Positions 44,970 through 53,879 of a stretch of DNA of 64,000 nucleotides are shown in pieces. The translations under genes and the position numbers were made by a program. The stretch covers positions 1 through 64,000 of the forward strand of contig NZMW01000005.1 of NCBI GenBank assembly GCA_002694685.1, read 5' to 3'. The DNA comes from Balneola sp. Lineage in GTDB: Bacteria; Bacteroidota; Rhodothermia; Balneolales; Balneolaceae. Numbering within the stretch: position 1 is the stretch's first letter; the number at the start of each line of letters is the position of its first letter. The notes below the pieces were generated by a model. The model worked only from the letters and a program-made list of their open reading frames with translations. It did not search any database and was not told where the DNA came from.

Positions 44970-45832
44970 TGGCAGACAAGAAAGCAACCGAAGAAGAACG
45001 CGGAGTTTTAGAACAGTTTATGATTCCCTTTTATCATGTTTCAAAAAGGGTTCCGTTGTTTCCGGGAAAAAATAATACCGATTCAGAGGCCGGACTTTTT
45101 GGTATTTCTGAAGAAGACCTAAAAAAATACAGAGAGAATTACAATGAAAACGCCCGTGAGGCAGCCCTCGAAATTCTAAAAGATGATGATATTGTTGATT
45201 GCCTCGACAAGCTGCCAATGGATGGAGAAGAAACCATCATAGCTTTTGGTGACTCCATCACAGAAGACGCTCAGGGCTGGTTTACGATCCTGCAACATGT
45301 GCTTGAAATTTCTACCGAAGATGCTGATTTCAACTTCATTAATGCAGGTGTTTCCTACAATACAACAGCGGAAGCACTCCGAAGAATAGACCGCGATGTA
45401 GTTGTTCATGAGCCGGATTGGGTAATTGTGGCTTTAGGAACATTTGATGCTCAGCGACTCAATATAGCCCCTGAGCGTACACTGCTTCCGCTATCCGAAA
45501 CATGGGAAAATGTTGAGACCATCCAAACAATCTTAGAAACAAGAATTGAGAATCCGATTATCTGGATTACCCCGGCGCCTGTACTTAATGAGATGCTGGA
45601 AGAGAACTTACTGTATGACTTCACCATCAAACCTGAAGACCTAAGCCCGGTACAAGATGTAATTTCAGGGAAGCAGGGAGCTATTATTGATTCTTCCGGA
45701 AAACGAATGGGTAAAACTCAGCCACAAGCATGGAATTACTTGCCGGATGGATTGCATCACTCCCTTTCCGGCCACATAGAAACGACTAAAGCGATTATTA
45801 AAAAGCTGGCTCAGCCTAAAGATGCTGAATAG
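44969..45832 (+). CDS. SGNH/GDSL hydrolase family protein
   Basis: This 287-residue esterase-like protein has no visible signal peptide, so it is probably cytoplasmic. The N-terminal 85 residues are an extension of unknown role. The SGNH core shows IIAFGDSITEDAQGW (nucleophile Ser at about 95), a Gly block in NAGVSYN, a replaced Asn block (ALGTFDAQR, not GxND) and Asp/His in DGLHHSLSGH. It is translationally coupled to the sirtuin gene through TAATG. The substrate is unknown; the operon with an acyl-CoA dehydrogenase and a deacylase hints at acyl-ester or acyl-thioester metabolism. Confidence 0.8.
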   Translation: MADKKATEEERGVLEQFMIPFYHVSKRVPLFPGKNNTDSEAGLFGISEEDLKKYRENYNENAREAALEILKDDDIVDCLDKLPMDGEETIIAFGDSITEDAQGWFTILQHVLEISTEDADFNFINAGVSYNTTAEALRRIDRDVVVHEPDWVIVALGTFDAQRLNIAPERTLLPLSETWENVETIQTILETRIENPIIWITPAPVLNEMLEENLLYDFTIKPEDLSPVQDVISGKQGAIIDSSGKRMGKTQPQAWNYLPDGLHHSLSGHIETTKAIIKKLAQPKDAE

Positions 45833-45834
45833 AA

Positions 45835-46987
45835 TTACTCTTTAGATTCGAGGAGTTCGTCTAAGTTGGTTTTGAAAACTCTTGCTGCAGGAAAAGAGTT
45901 TTTATAGTTATAATCAAAAACATATAGATTATTTTCTTCGTCAAGGAAATGGGGGACAATTGAAACTCGTTTATCATGTATGAAATTTAAAGGAGAATCT
46001 GTCAAAATAATATTCGCTAATTTTTCCCCATCTTTTGAATATATATCTGCAGAAGGAATGATTTTTTTATCACTAAATGTGTAAAAGAAGAGCACTATAA
46101 ATTGGCTATTTCCGACAATACTTATATTTGAACCAGAAGGTTTAAATAAAAACCTTCCTGATGGTCCAGAAGCTGTTTGGAAACCTACTTCATCTGAATT
46201 TAAATACTTTTCCCAGTTATTTGAATCGTACTCCGTTGCTAATTCTGGAATCTTTTCCCCAAATACTTGTCCTTTATTAGTTTCTGTATTAAAAACGAAA
46301 ATGGTTCCATCATAGAATCCAGATGTTGCTGCAATTGTATTTGGTGTTAATTGTGATGCTTTATAATTAGGTAATTGTGACATTTGTACTTCAAGTGGAC
46401 TTGATTTATCAAAAAAATAGTTAAATACATTTAAGTATTCTCCGACTTTATTTTCAAAATTTGAATTGTATCGATGAAGTAAATTCCCCTTATCATCTGG
46501 ATTCAAAAAATCTCGACTTACCACGATAAATTCGTCTGACTTAGGATCATCGAAGACCTTTGTTAATCCTAAGGCTTCAAGCTTCAGTACTATTGAATGA
46601 GTAAACCCTTCATTGCTATCAAAAAAAGAAATTCGATTTTGGAATCGATCAAGGACAATTAGATTACCCTCAGTATCTACATCTATAGATGTCACCTCTA
46701 AAAAATCACCTGGCCCGCGACCTCTTCCACCAAATTTTTTAATAAAATTACCCTCTGGACTGTAAATACGAATTGTTTTATCGCTCGTGCTACTGAGTAT
46801 AATATTTCCGTTTTCTGTAGTGCTTATAGACCTTATACCACTAAATAGATAATCTGTAGAATCACTGTCCTCTTTTCCAATAGACAAATACCTCAGTCAT
46901 ACTAAGCTGAAAGTCTTGTGAAAAGCTATTCCCAGAGATTAGGGAGAAAAAGATTAGCGCTAAGGGAATGAATTTATATGCCTTCAT
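45835..46987 (-). pseudogene. exported 6-bladed beta-propeller protein with a frameshift behind the signal peptide
   Basis: The reading frame 46887-45835 (350 residues) is an NHL-like 6-bladed propeller protein (GRGRGPGDFLEVTSIDVDTEGNLIVLDRF) but begins at a TTG with no signal peptide. Immediately upstream, in another frame, an ATG at 46987 starts MKAYKFIPLALIFFSLISG, a clear signal peptide, running to ...SMTEV before it leaves the propeller frame. Dropping one base near 46888 (in GTATTTGTC) would join ...MTEV to LSIGKEDSDS, which fits the usual N-terminus of this family. The gene is therefore either inactivated by a one-base insertion or carries a sequence error. Function unknown. Confidence 0.75.
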
Positions 46988-47034
46988 GCCCTAAAGAACT
47001 AAAATTAGGGCAGAACTAAAAGTGCTAGCCTTGT

Positions 47035-47706
47035 TTAAAAGTTAACTTTCAGGTTCAGGAGATCCACGCTAGCATTGATTTGAGTATTCAGTCCTGTTGG
47101 ATTAGTTCGCAGTGTTTGTATTACCGAAGGGGAAACCAAGCCAATGCTTGTCTTTTCAGAAAACTGAATTCCCACTAAGCCATCCGCAGAATTGGATGGA
47201 GTTGCTAAAGATGCAGCAGCTGATGAAGGGGTCTTCCGTTCGGAAAGAGCAAAAGCATCTATAACTCCAACGCCAAAACCAACCCAGGCGCCAATAGCTG
47301 ATCCATATTGCAGGCCTTCCACCAGAGGCTTTTCAGCAATAAGCATTATAGAAGTAGTGATTATGGCTCCTGCCGCTGCTCCGTAAAAAGTATCAAGCAA
47401 AACAATAATGCTGGTATTGTTGCCATCATTAAATAATCCGGAGACAACGAGCTGTTGACCGCCGGAAGTTGCCACATCATAGGCACCGGTTCCAATTCCA
47501 TATAAAGTTCCAAGGCCAACACCTACCCGAAGTGGAGCGAAATCACTGTTGCTGTTTAAGGCCATGGTCGCCCCACCAAGAATGGTTCCGTTGACAGCAC
47601 CATTCAGAGTATTCCCTGCTAACAATTCTATCGTTTGGGCTTTAGAAGAATTTACTCCTGCAAAAATGAAGGTGAAGCAAAGTAAAAGTCCGGTAATTGT
47701 ACGCAT
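47035..47706 (-). CDS. exported hypothetical protein, Gly/Ala-rich
   Basis: No family is recognised. The 223 residues start with a signal peptide (MRTITGLLLCFTFIFAG, cleaved near SKAQ). The middle consists of short Gly/Ala-rich hydrophobic stretches (LNGAVNGTILGGATMAL, VGVGLGTLYGIGTGAYD, GAAAGAIITTSIMLIAE, YGSAIGAWVGFGVGVID), like glycine-zipper or small outer-membrane proteins. The end (INASVDLLNLKVNF) finishes in Phe and looks like a beta-strand of an outer-membrane protein. It stands alone between a frameshifted gene and an SDR gene on the same strand. Confidence 0.7.
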   Translation of the reverse strand: MRTITGLLLCFTFIFAGVNSSKAQTIELLAGNTLNGAVNGTILGGATMALNSNSDFAPLRVGVGLGTLYGIGTGAYDVATSGGQQLVVSGLFNDGNNTSIIVLLDTFYGAAAGAIITTSIMLIAEKPLVEGLQYGSAIGAWVGFGVGVIDAFALSERKTPSSAAASLATPSNSADGLVGIQFSEKTSIGLVSPSVIQTLRTNPTGLNTQINASVDLLNLKVNF

Positions 47707-47776
47707 TATAGTCTCATAGATTTTTTGATTTAACCGAAGTTAGTAAATAATAGAAGGCAATACCATCTATCTATTA

Positions 47777-48472
47777 CTACCCGGGATCATTCAAGGCAAC
47801 AGGCAGAACTTTCCCATTATAAAACTGATGAGCATTTAATACAAAATCAGCTATATAGGCTCCCATTTGTTTAGGGGAAACAGGGGCGTCAAATCCCGGA
47901 AAAGCTTGAGCGAGCATCTCGGTTTGTACAGCTCCCAGGCAGAGGCAGTTTACCGCAATTTCATCTTGAGTAAATTCAGCGCTCATCACTTCAGATAAAC
48001 CTACAACAGCTGCTTTAGCTGCGCTATAAGCAGAAAGACCGGCAAATTTTGAACTTCCCTGATATCCGGACATGCTTGAAATGTTTACGATATGACTCCC
48101 TTTCTTGAGGTGAGCTTTCATGGCTTTTGTTATACGGACAATACCGAAAACATTCACATCCATGAGTTTTTGGAAGTCTTCTATTTCAGTATCCATAAAG
48201 TCTTTGAGATAAAGGGCTCCGGCATTGTTGATCAATCCATCCAGGTCACCGGCTTCTTCAACAGCAGTGACAAGCTTTTCGATATCCCCGGGTTCGGTTA
48301 AATCTGCAGGTACCGAAATAATAGTTCCGTTATCTGCTTCCTTAGATAATTGTTTAAGCTTATCTTGTGAACGGGCTGTAGCTATTACGGTATGATTTTC
48401 GGAAGCCAGCTTTAATGCGGTTTGATATCCTATACCGCGGCTGGCGCCTGTGATTAATATCGTCTTACTCAT
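47777..48472 (-). CDS. short-chain dehydrogenase/reductase, substrate unknown
   Basis: Classical SDR of 231 residues. Cofactor motif TGASRGIG at 8-15, where the Arg favours NADP(H); NNAG in the middle; catalytic Ser in NISSMSGYQG and Tyr/Lys in YSAAK. It is likely a cytoplasmic oxidoreductase; no neighbour tells the substrate. It is not closely similar to the SDR at 488. Confidence 0.9.
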   Translation of the reverse strand: MSKTILITGASRGIGYQTALKLASENHTVIATARSQDKLKQLSKEADNGTIISVPADLTEPGDIEKLVTAVEEAGDLDGLINNAGALYLKDFMDTEIEDFQKLMDVNVFGIVRITKAMKAHLKKGSHIVNISSMSGYQGSSKFAGLSAYSAAKAAVVGLSEVMSAEFTQDEIAVNCLCLGAVQTEMLAQAFPGFDAPVSPKQMGAYIADFVLNAHQFYNGKVLPVALNDPG

Positions 48473-48556
48473 GAAATAGATGGGTATATTGTGATTGATT
48501 CAAAGGTGAAAACAAAAGCAAAACTAAATAGTTCACTAAAGTTCGCAGATGCTTGG

Positions 48557-48570
48557 AAAAAGCGCTTTTT
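48557..48570. promoter_or_regulatory. AAAAAGCGCTTTTT palindrome upstream of hisC
   Basis: Perfect 14-bp palindrome with a central CG, 49 bases before the hisC start. The core is the same as at 13259 and 38345, but outside the xylan locus. It may be a site for another LacI-family protein or chance in AT-rich DNA. Confidence 0.35.
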
Positions 48571-48618
48571 TAGTGGTAATTTGTTGTTTGATAACTTTAA
48601 AGAAAAGTAAGTTAAGGC

Positions 48619-49734
48619 TTGATGACTACAAAAACTGGTAAATCGTTAGTACCCAGTAATATAGAAACTCTTAAACCCTACGTGGCGGGCAAAACAATAG
48701 CGGAAGTTGCTGATCTTTACAAACCCGACAAAATTGCCAAACTTGCTTCCAATGAAAACCGGTTAGGTTGTAGTCCAAAGGTAAAGGCGGCTATAGATGA
48801 AGCTTTTCAACAAATTCAGGATTATCCCGATCCCATAGCTCGGAAGCTCAGAGCAGCCATCGCCGAACGAAATGGAGTGAAGAGTGAAAATGTGCTGTTG
48901 GCTTCCGGTTCTGAAAGCATTATTTCCATTTTGTGTAAAACTTTTTTCTTGAATAAAGAGAATGCGATTACGGCGGCAGCGACTTTTGTAGGCTTTTTTG
49001 TCCAGATTGGCGTCCGTGGTGTTCATCTCAAAAAAATTCCGGTCACTTCAGATTATAAGTACGATGTGAAAGCCATAGCCAATGCGATTGATGAACGGAC
49101 TAAGATGGTGTATATCGCGAATCCTAATAATCCGACTGGCACCTATATCAATAAGGATGAATTTGAGTGGTTCATGCAGCAGGTTCCGGATGATGTGCTG
49201 GTTGTAATGGATGAAGCATATTTTGAATATGCCAAAGATGTTGAAGATTACCCACATTCATTGGATTACGATTATGACAATATCATTGTATTGAGGACTT
49301 TCTCGAAAGCATACGGACTTGCAGGATTCAGAGTCGGATATGCCATTGCTGATGAACATCTCATTTCAACAATGATGAAAACTAAGCTCACGTTTGAGCC
49401 TACAACTTTGGGTCAGGCTGGAGCTTTGGCAGCTTTTCATGATGATGAATTTCTGAAGAAAAGCGTAGAAGTTGTAGAAGAGAGCAAGAAAAGGCTGTAT
49501 TCATTTTTTGATGAGCACGAGGTGAACTACAGGAAATCCATCTCTAATTCGGTGATGATGATTTTACCATCAGAACAAGAAGCGATTGATTTCACTCAAA
49601 ATATGCTGGAAAAGGGAGTTATCCTCAGAAGAATAAATGCATTTGGGTTGCCAAGCTGTATTCGTATTACGGTTGGACTTTCAGAAGAAATGGATCATTT
49701 TGAGCAATCATTTTTAGAAGTAACTAAGAAGTAA
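48619..49734 (+). CDS. hisC: histidinol-phosphate aminotransferase
   Basis: This PLP-dependent transaminase of histidine biosynthesis (imidazole-acetol phosphate to histidinol phosphate) has 371 residues, the normal length. Typical features are KLASNENRLGCSP, NPNNPTGTY, the PLP lysine in RTFSKAYGLAGFRVGY, and RITVG near the end. It is separate from any other his gene, which is common for this enzyme. Related aromatic aminotransferases are possible but less likely. It may be co-transcribed with the E1 gene 18 bases downstream. Confidence 0.88.
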   Translation: MMTTKTGKSLVPSNIETLKPYVAGKTIAEVADLYKPDKIAKLASNENRLGCSPKVKAAIDEAFQQIQDYPDPIARKLRAAIAERNGVKSENVLLASGSESIISILCKTFFLNKENAITAAATFVGFFVQIGVRGVHLKKIPVTSDYKYDVKAIANAIDERTKMVYIANPNNPTGTYINKDEFEWFMQQVPDDVLVVMDEAYFEYAKDVEDYPHSLDYDYDNIIVLRTFSKAYGLAGFRVGYAIADEHLISTMMKTKLTFEPTTLGQAGALAAFHDDEFLKKSVEVVEESKKRLYSFFDEHEVNYRKSISNSVMMILPSEQEAIDFTQNMLEKGVILRRINAFGLPSCIRITVGLSEEMDHFEQSFLEVTKK

Positions 49735-49752
49735 GCAGTAACTATTTTATTT

Positions 49753-51837
49753 ATGGCCAAATCAAAAACGGCATCTAAGAAGAAAAAAACGAAAACATCT
49801 GACGTGGATTGGAAAGACGTTGCCCGGCTTATGCTGACCTCCCGTGCAATGGATGAGAAAGAAGAAACGGAACTGGTTCCCAATAAAGATGTTTTATACC
49901 AATTTTCGGCACGTGGGCATGAACTGGGGCAGATTTTGTTGGGAAAATTATTAACCAACAAGCATGACGCGGCCAGTGCTTACTATCGGTCGAGACCTCT
50001 TTTATTAACGCTTGGCCTTTCTGAAGAAGATGCTATGGCGGCACCGATGGCTAAATCCGGTGGCTACAGTAATGGACGTGATATCGGAGTGGTTTGTAAT
50101 AAACCGGATGCTGATTCTACGAAAGTATTGCCAATGGCCGGCGATGTTGGTTCCCAATACACGCCTGCAATTGGCTGGGCGCAAGGCATTGAATACCGCA
50201 AGAATGTACTTGAAGAAAAAGAATATGATAACGCCATTTCTGTAATTCTAGGTGGAGATGGTTCGGTTGCAACTAATGGATTTTGGTCGGCCTTAACAAT
50301 TGCAACCACCCAAAATCTGCCGGTCCTGTTTTACATTGAAGACAATGGTTATGGGATTTCTGTTACCAGCGAGTACCAGACACCGGGCGGAGTTATCAGT
50401 AATAACCTTCAGTCGTTTAATAACCTCAAAATTTATGATGGGGACGGTACTGATCCTGAAGAAGCTGCTGAACTGCTTGAGGAGTCTGTAGATTATGTGC
50501 GAGACCGCAAAGGCCCGGCTTTAATTCGATTGACTGTTCCAAGATTGAATGGTCATTCCTATCAGGATAATCAGGCGTATAAAGATGATGAACTGGTAAA
50601 GGAAGAGAAAGCAAATGATCCGCTTGACAAGCTAAAAGCATTTATGGTTCCGGATCACATCACTGAAAAAACCTGGAAAAACTGGGAAAAGAAAGCCGGT
50701 GAAACTATTGAGGAAGCTGCAGAAGCGGCTTTAAACCGACCCGAACCAGATGCCTCTGAAACTGAAAAATATGTTTTTGCAGAGGATGAAGTTCAAACTA
50801 TTGGCGGATTATTAGTAGAGGGGCATGAATTCCCGGAGTCAACAGAAGAAGCCACTCCTGAAAAACAGCGTATAAATATTGTAGAGGCTATTCGCCGAAC
50901 ACTAAAGCATGAGCTGGAAACCAATGAAAAAGTCATGGTTTTTGGCGAAGATGTTGGAATGAAAGGTGGAGTACATGCGGCCACTATGGATCTTCAGTCA
51001 CAATTTGGTAAAGATCGTGTTTTTGATACCAGTCTTTCTGAAGAGGGGATTATAGGAAGGGCTGTCGGTTTGGCTTATTCCGGATTAATGCCCGTAGCTG
51101 AAATTCAGTTCCGAAAGTATGCAGATCCTGCAACCGAGCAGCTTAATAATTGTGGAACTACCCGCTGGAGAACAGCGAATCGTTTTGCGGCTCCTATTGT
51201 AGTGCGTATGCCTGGCGGGTTTGCCAAATGCGGAGATCCATGGCACAGTATGAGTAACGAGGTATTTTTCACCCATGCTATTGGCTGGCAAGTAGCTATG
51301 CCAAGTAATGCTGAAGATGCCGTAGGACTTTTACGTTCGGCAATGAGAAGCAATAACCCCACTATTTTCTTTGAGCACCGAAATTTACTGGATGCTAAAT
51401 ATGCCCGCAAACCGTATCCCGGAGATGATTTTGTAGTTCCATTTGGGAAAGCAAAAAAGCTAAGAGAGGGAGACGAGGTGACCATTCTAACATGGGGAGC
51501 GATGTGTGAACGATGTGAAGCTGCCGTTGATGAATTAGGGATTTCCGCGGATGTTTTAGATCTGCGAACGTTAATGCCTTGGGATAAAGAAGCAGTACTT
51601 GATTCGATTCGAAGCACAAACCGATGCCTGATTGTTCATGAGGATAATAAAACAGCGGGTTTTGGAGCTGAACTGGCAGCCGTTCTTGTGCGCGAGGCCT
51701 TTACTTATCTGGACGCCCCGGTAGAGCGGCTCACTATGCCCGATATACCTGTTCCTTATAATGTTGGGTTGATGGAGTCGGTACTTCCTACCACCCATGA
51801 TATTGCCACTAAGCTCGAAGAGTTGCTTGCTTTTTAG
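49753..51837 (+). CDS. 2-oxoacid dehydrogenase E1, fused alpha and beta subunits
   Basis: This is the thiamine-diphosphate-dependent E1 component of a branched-chain (or related) 2-oxoacid dehydrogenase complex. Residues about 15-330 are the alpha part, with the TPP motif GDGSVATNGFWSAL...EDNGYGIS. Residues about 370-694 are the beta part (RINIVEAIRRTL, VFGEDVGMKGG, FDTSLSEEGI, HEDNKTAGFG). Most bacteria encode the two separately; the one-chain form is known in Bacteroidota. No E2 or E3 gene is in the window. A lysine-rich start (KSKTASKKKKTKTS) precedes the alpha part. Confidence 0.93.
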   Translation: MAKSKTASKKKKTKTSDVDWKDVARLMLTSRAMDEKEETELVPNKDVLYQFSARGHELGQILLGKLLTNKHDAASAYYRSRPLLLTLGLSEEDAMAAPMAKSGGYSNGRDIGVVCNKPDADSTKVLPMAGDVGSQYTPAIGWAQGIEYRKNVLEEKEYDNAISVILGGDGSVATNGFWSALTIATTQNLPVLFYIEDNGYGISVTSEYQTPGGVISNNLQSFNNLKIYDGDGTDPEEAAELLEESVDYVRDRKGPALIRLTVPRLNGHSYQDNQAYKDDELVKEEKANDPLDKLKAFMVPDHITEKTWKNWEKKAGETIEEAAEAALNRPEPDASETEKYVFAEDEVQTIGGLLVEGHEFPESTEEATPEKQRINIVEAIRRTLKHELETNEKVMVFGEDVGMKGGVHAATMDLQSQFGKDRVFDTSLSEEGIIGRAVGLAYSGLMPVAEIQFRKYADPATEQLNNCGTTRWRTANRFAAPIVVRMPGGFAKCGDPWHSMSNEVFFTHAIGWQVAMPSNAEDAVGLLRSAMRSNNPTIFFEHRNLLDAKYARKPYPGDDFVVPFGKAKKLREGDEVTILTWGAMCERCEAAVDELGISADVLDLRTLMPWDKEAVLDSIRSTNRCLIVHEDNKTAGFGAELAAVLVREAFTYLDAPVERLTMPDIPVPYNVGLMESVLPTTHDIATKLEELLAF

Positions 51838-51944
51838 GGTGAAGTGACTATGTTACATGAGTCTTTTTTAATTTTAAAGTTATAGAGATTACAACACGTT
51901 ATTTCTATACTTAGAACAGTTAAACCCTTTAATTTTCTGTTACT

Positions 51945-53786
51945 TTGAGACTCGGTACAAAAATAATAATTGGCTTTTTTTGCGTAAGTCTGCTTTTGGC
52001 TTTCGTTGGCTTTATTTCTGATAGCTTTACTTCAGAGATCAGGCAGGAACAACTAAGTTCCGTTACCGACGCGTCAGAAGTTGTGATTTATACCGGAGAG
52101 ATGGAACGCAGTTTATTCCAAAGCCTGATTTTTTTAAATGGAATCAGAGAAGCTATTATAGTTGAAAAAAATTATAGCACCATTCAGGAATTACCGGCTG
52201 TTGTTGAGTTAACTACAAAGTTCGAAGATGAGCTGGAACAGTTTGAAACTTCATTTAGTCAGCTTGAACGACTTTTGGGACAGGATGAGCGGTTGCCTGA
52301 AGACTTGACCGAGCTTTACAGCAGTTATGAGGTTTATAAATCTATAACCCGCCAATGGCTGGAACTGGGGGAAGAAGAGGTCGATCAGGCAAATCTAATG
52401 TTCATCAACTCCATTGAGCCTTATTTCAGAAATAATATTATACCGGAAATATCTCTGGTTCGAAATTATGTACTCACTGTTCAGGATGCTCGAAATAAAG
52501 AGCTTGATGAATCGCTTGAAACAGCAGCTTATATAAATTATTTAGCTACCGTATTATCTGTTTTACTTGCCCTTGCACTGGCCGTTTATATCTATAGATC
52601 TATTGCAAATCCGTTAGCAAAAGTCAGCGCATCGGCAAAAAAGATTGGAGAAGGTGAACTGGACGAGCGAATTGAAGTCACCTCAAAAGACGAAATTGGA
52701 GAGCTAGCCGAAGCCTTCAATTCAATGGCCGAAGGACTTCAGAATAAAACAGTATCAAAAGCTTATGTCGATAATATCATCGAATCTATACAGGAAGCGG
52801 TATTTGTTTCAGACAGCAACGGAATTTTGATTCGGGCAAATTCAGCAGCAACTGAATTAGTAGGTTATAAGGAGGATGAAATGCTTAATACTCCGGTAAA
52901 AAACTACTACAACCTCAAAGAAATGGGTAAACAGTACGATGAATTTCATTTGGATAAGGGCTCTTTTGAATTTTCATTAATCAATAAGAATAAAGAGGCA
53001 TTTCCAGTGCTGTTTTCTGAAGCACAACTGGTGGATAACCAGGGAGCTGAAGTAGGAAGGGTTTCTGTCGCAAGTGATATCTCAGAAAGGAAAAAACAAG
53101 AAGAAGAAATTCGGGCATCACTAAAAGAAAAAGAAGTGATGTTGGCAGAAATCCATCACCGGGTAAAGAATAATCTTGCAGTAATCTCGGGACTATTGCA
53201 GCTACAAACGTACAGTGCGAATAATGAAGAAGTTGAAAAAGCACTGAGTGACAGCCAGATGAGAGTGCAGTCCATTGCCTTGGTTCACGAAATGTTGTAC
53301 GAAAGTGAGTCGCTGGCATACATTAAATATGACAAGTATATAAATGACTTACTGCAGGCCATCAGCAGCATGCATATGAATAGCAAAGAAATAAAGCTTA
53401 CTTCTGAAGTTGAGCCTATTTCGTTAAGTATAAATCAGGCGATTCCATGCTCCCTGCTTATAAATGAACTGATTGTTAATGCCTTCAAACACGCATTCAA
53501 TGATCAGGAAGAAGGCGAGATTAAGGTAAAACTTAGACAGCATGAAGATGAGATCACTATGGTAATCTCAGACACGGGAAGTGGTTTTGATATCGAAAAA
53601 TTTAATGATTCAGATTCTCTGGGAGCTACATTGATAAAAACACTATCGGATCAACTTGGCAGTAAATTCGAGATTCTTGAAAATTCTAAAAATAAAGGCA
53701 GTGTGTTTAAGATTAAGTTTATCAGAGAGAGTCACTCCGACCAAGTGCATCCATCTTCGTTTTCTCGGAATAATCCCAAAAGTTAG
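51945..53786 (+). CDS. membrane sensor histidine kinase with HAMP and PAS domains
   Basis: 613 residues. TM1 at about 5-24, a helical sensor region outside the membrane (about 25-200), TM2 at about 203-222, HAMP (about 223-275), PAS (about 280-390, VFVSDSNGILIRANSAATELVGY), then a HisKA_2-type phospho-acceptor (EIHHRVKNNLAVISGLLQLQ) and HATPase_c (ELIVNAFKHAF, DTGSGFD). This kinase class is often linked to general stress or light signalling. No response regulator follows; the next gene is a SpoIIE-type phosphatase. The start is TTG at 51945, chosen because TM1 begins at once, though no clear ribosome site is seen. Confidence 0.9.
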   Translation: MRLGTKIIIGFFCVSLLLAFVGFISDSFTSEIRQEQLSSVTDASEVVIYTGEMERSLFQSLIFLNGIREAIIVEKNYSTIQELPAVVELTTKFEDELEQFETSFSQLERLLGQDERLPEDLTELYSSYEVYKSITRQWLELGEEEVDQANLMFINSIEPYFRNNIIPEISLVRNYVLTVQDARNKELDESLETAAYINYLATVLSVLLALALAVYIYRSIANPLAKVSASAKKIGEGELDERIEVTSKDEIGELAEAFNSMAEGLQNKTVSKAYVDNIIESIQEAVFVSDSNGILIRANSAATELVGYKEDEMLNTPVKNYYNLKEMGKQYDEFHLDKGSFEFSLINKNKEAFPVLFSEAQLVDNQGAEVGRVSVASDISERKKQEEEIRASLKEKEVMLAEIHHRVKNNLAVISGLLQLQTYSANNEEVEKALSDSQMRVQSIALVHEMLYESESLAYIKYDKYINDLLQAISSMHMNSKEIKLTSEVEPISLSINQAIPCSLLINELIVNAFKHAFNDQEEGEIKVKLRQHEDEITMVISDTGSGFDIEKFNDSDSLGATLIKTLSDQLGSKFEILENSKNKGSVFKIKFIRESHSDQVHPSSFSRNNPKS

Positions 53787-53879
53787 GTAACAAATCAGCT
53801 AGAAAAACGTAGCTTCATTTCGAGGCTAAAAAAAAGAGTTTGCTGATTTTAAAATGAAGATTAATTAGGGCACTATCCG

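Noticed and set aside
51105-51617. 170-codon reverse open frame inside the E1 gene
   Set aside because: Antisense to the conserved E1 beta part; low-complexity Ser-rich translation.
53807-53836. TAGCTTC/GAGGCTA hairpin between the kinase and phosphatase genes
   Set aside because: On the plus strand it is followed by A, not T, so it is not a terminator for the kinase gene; the two genes may be co-transcribed.
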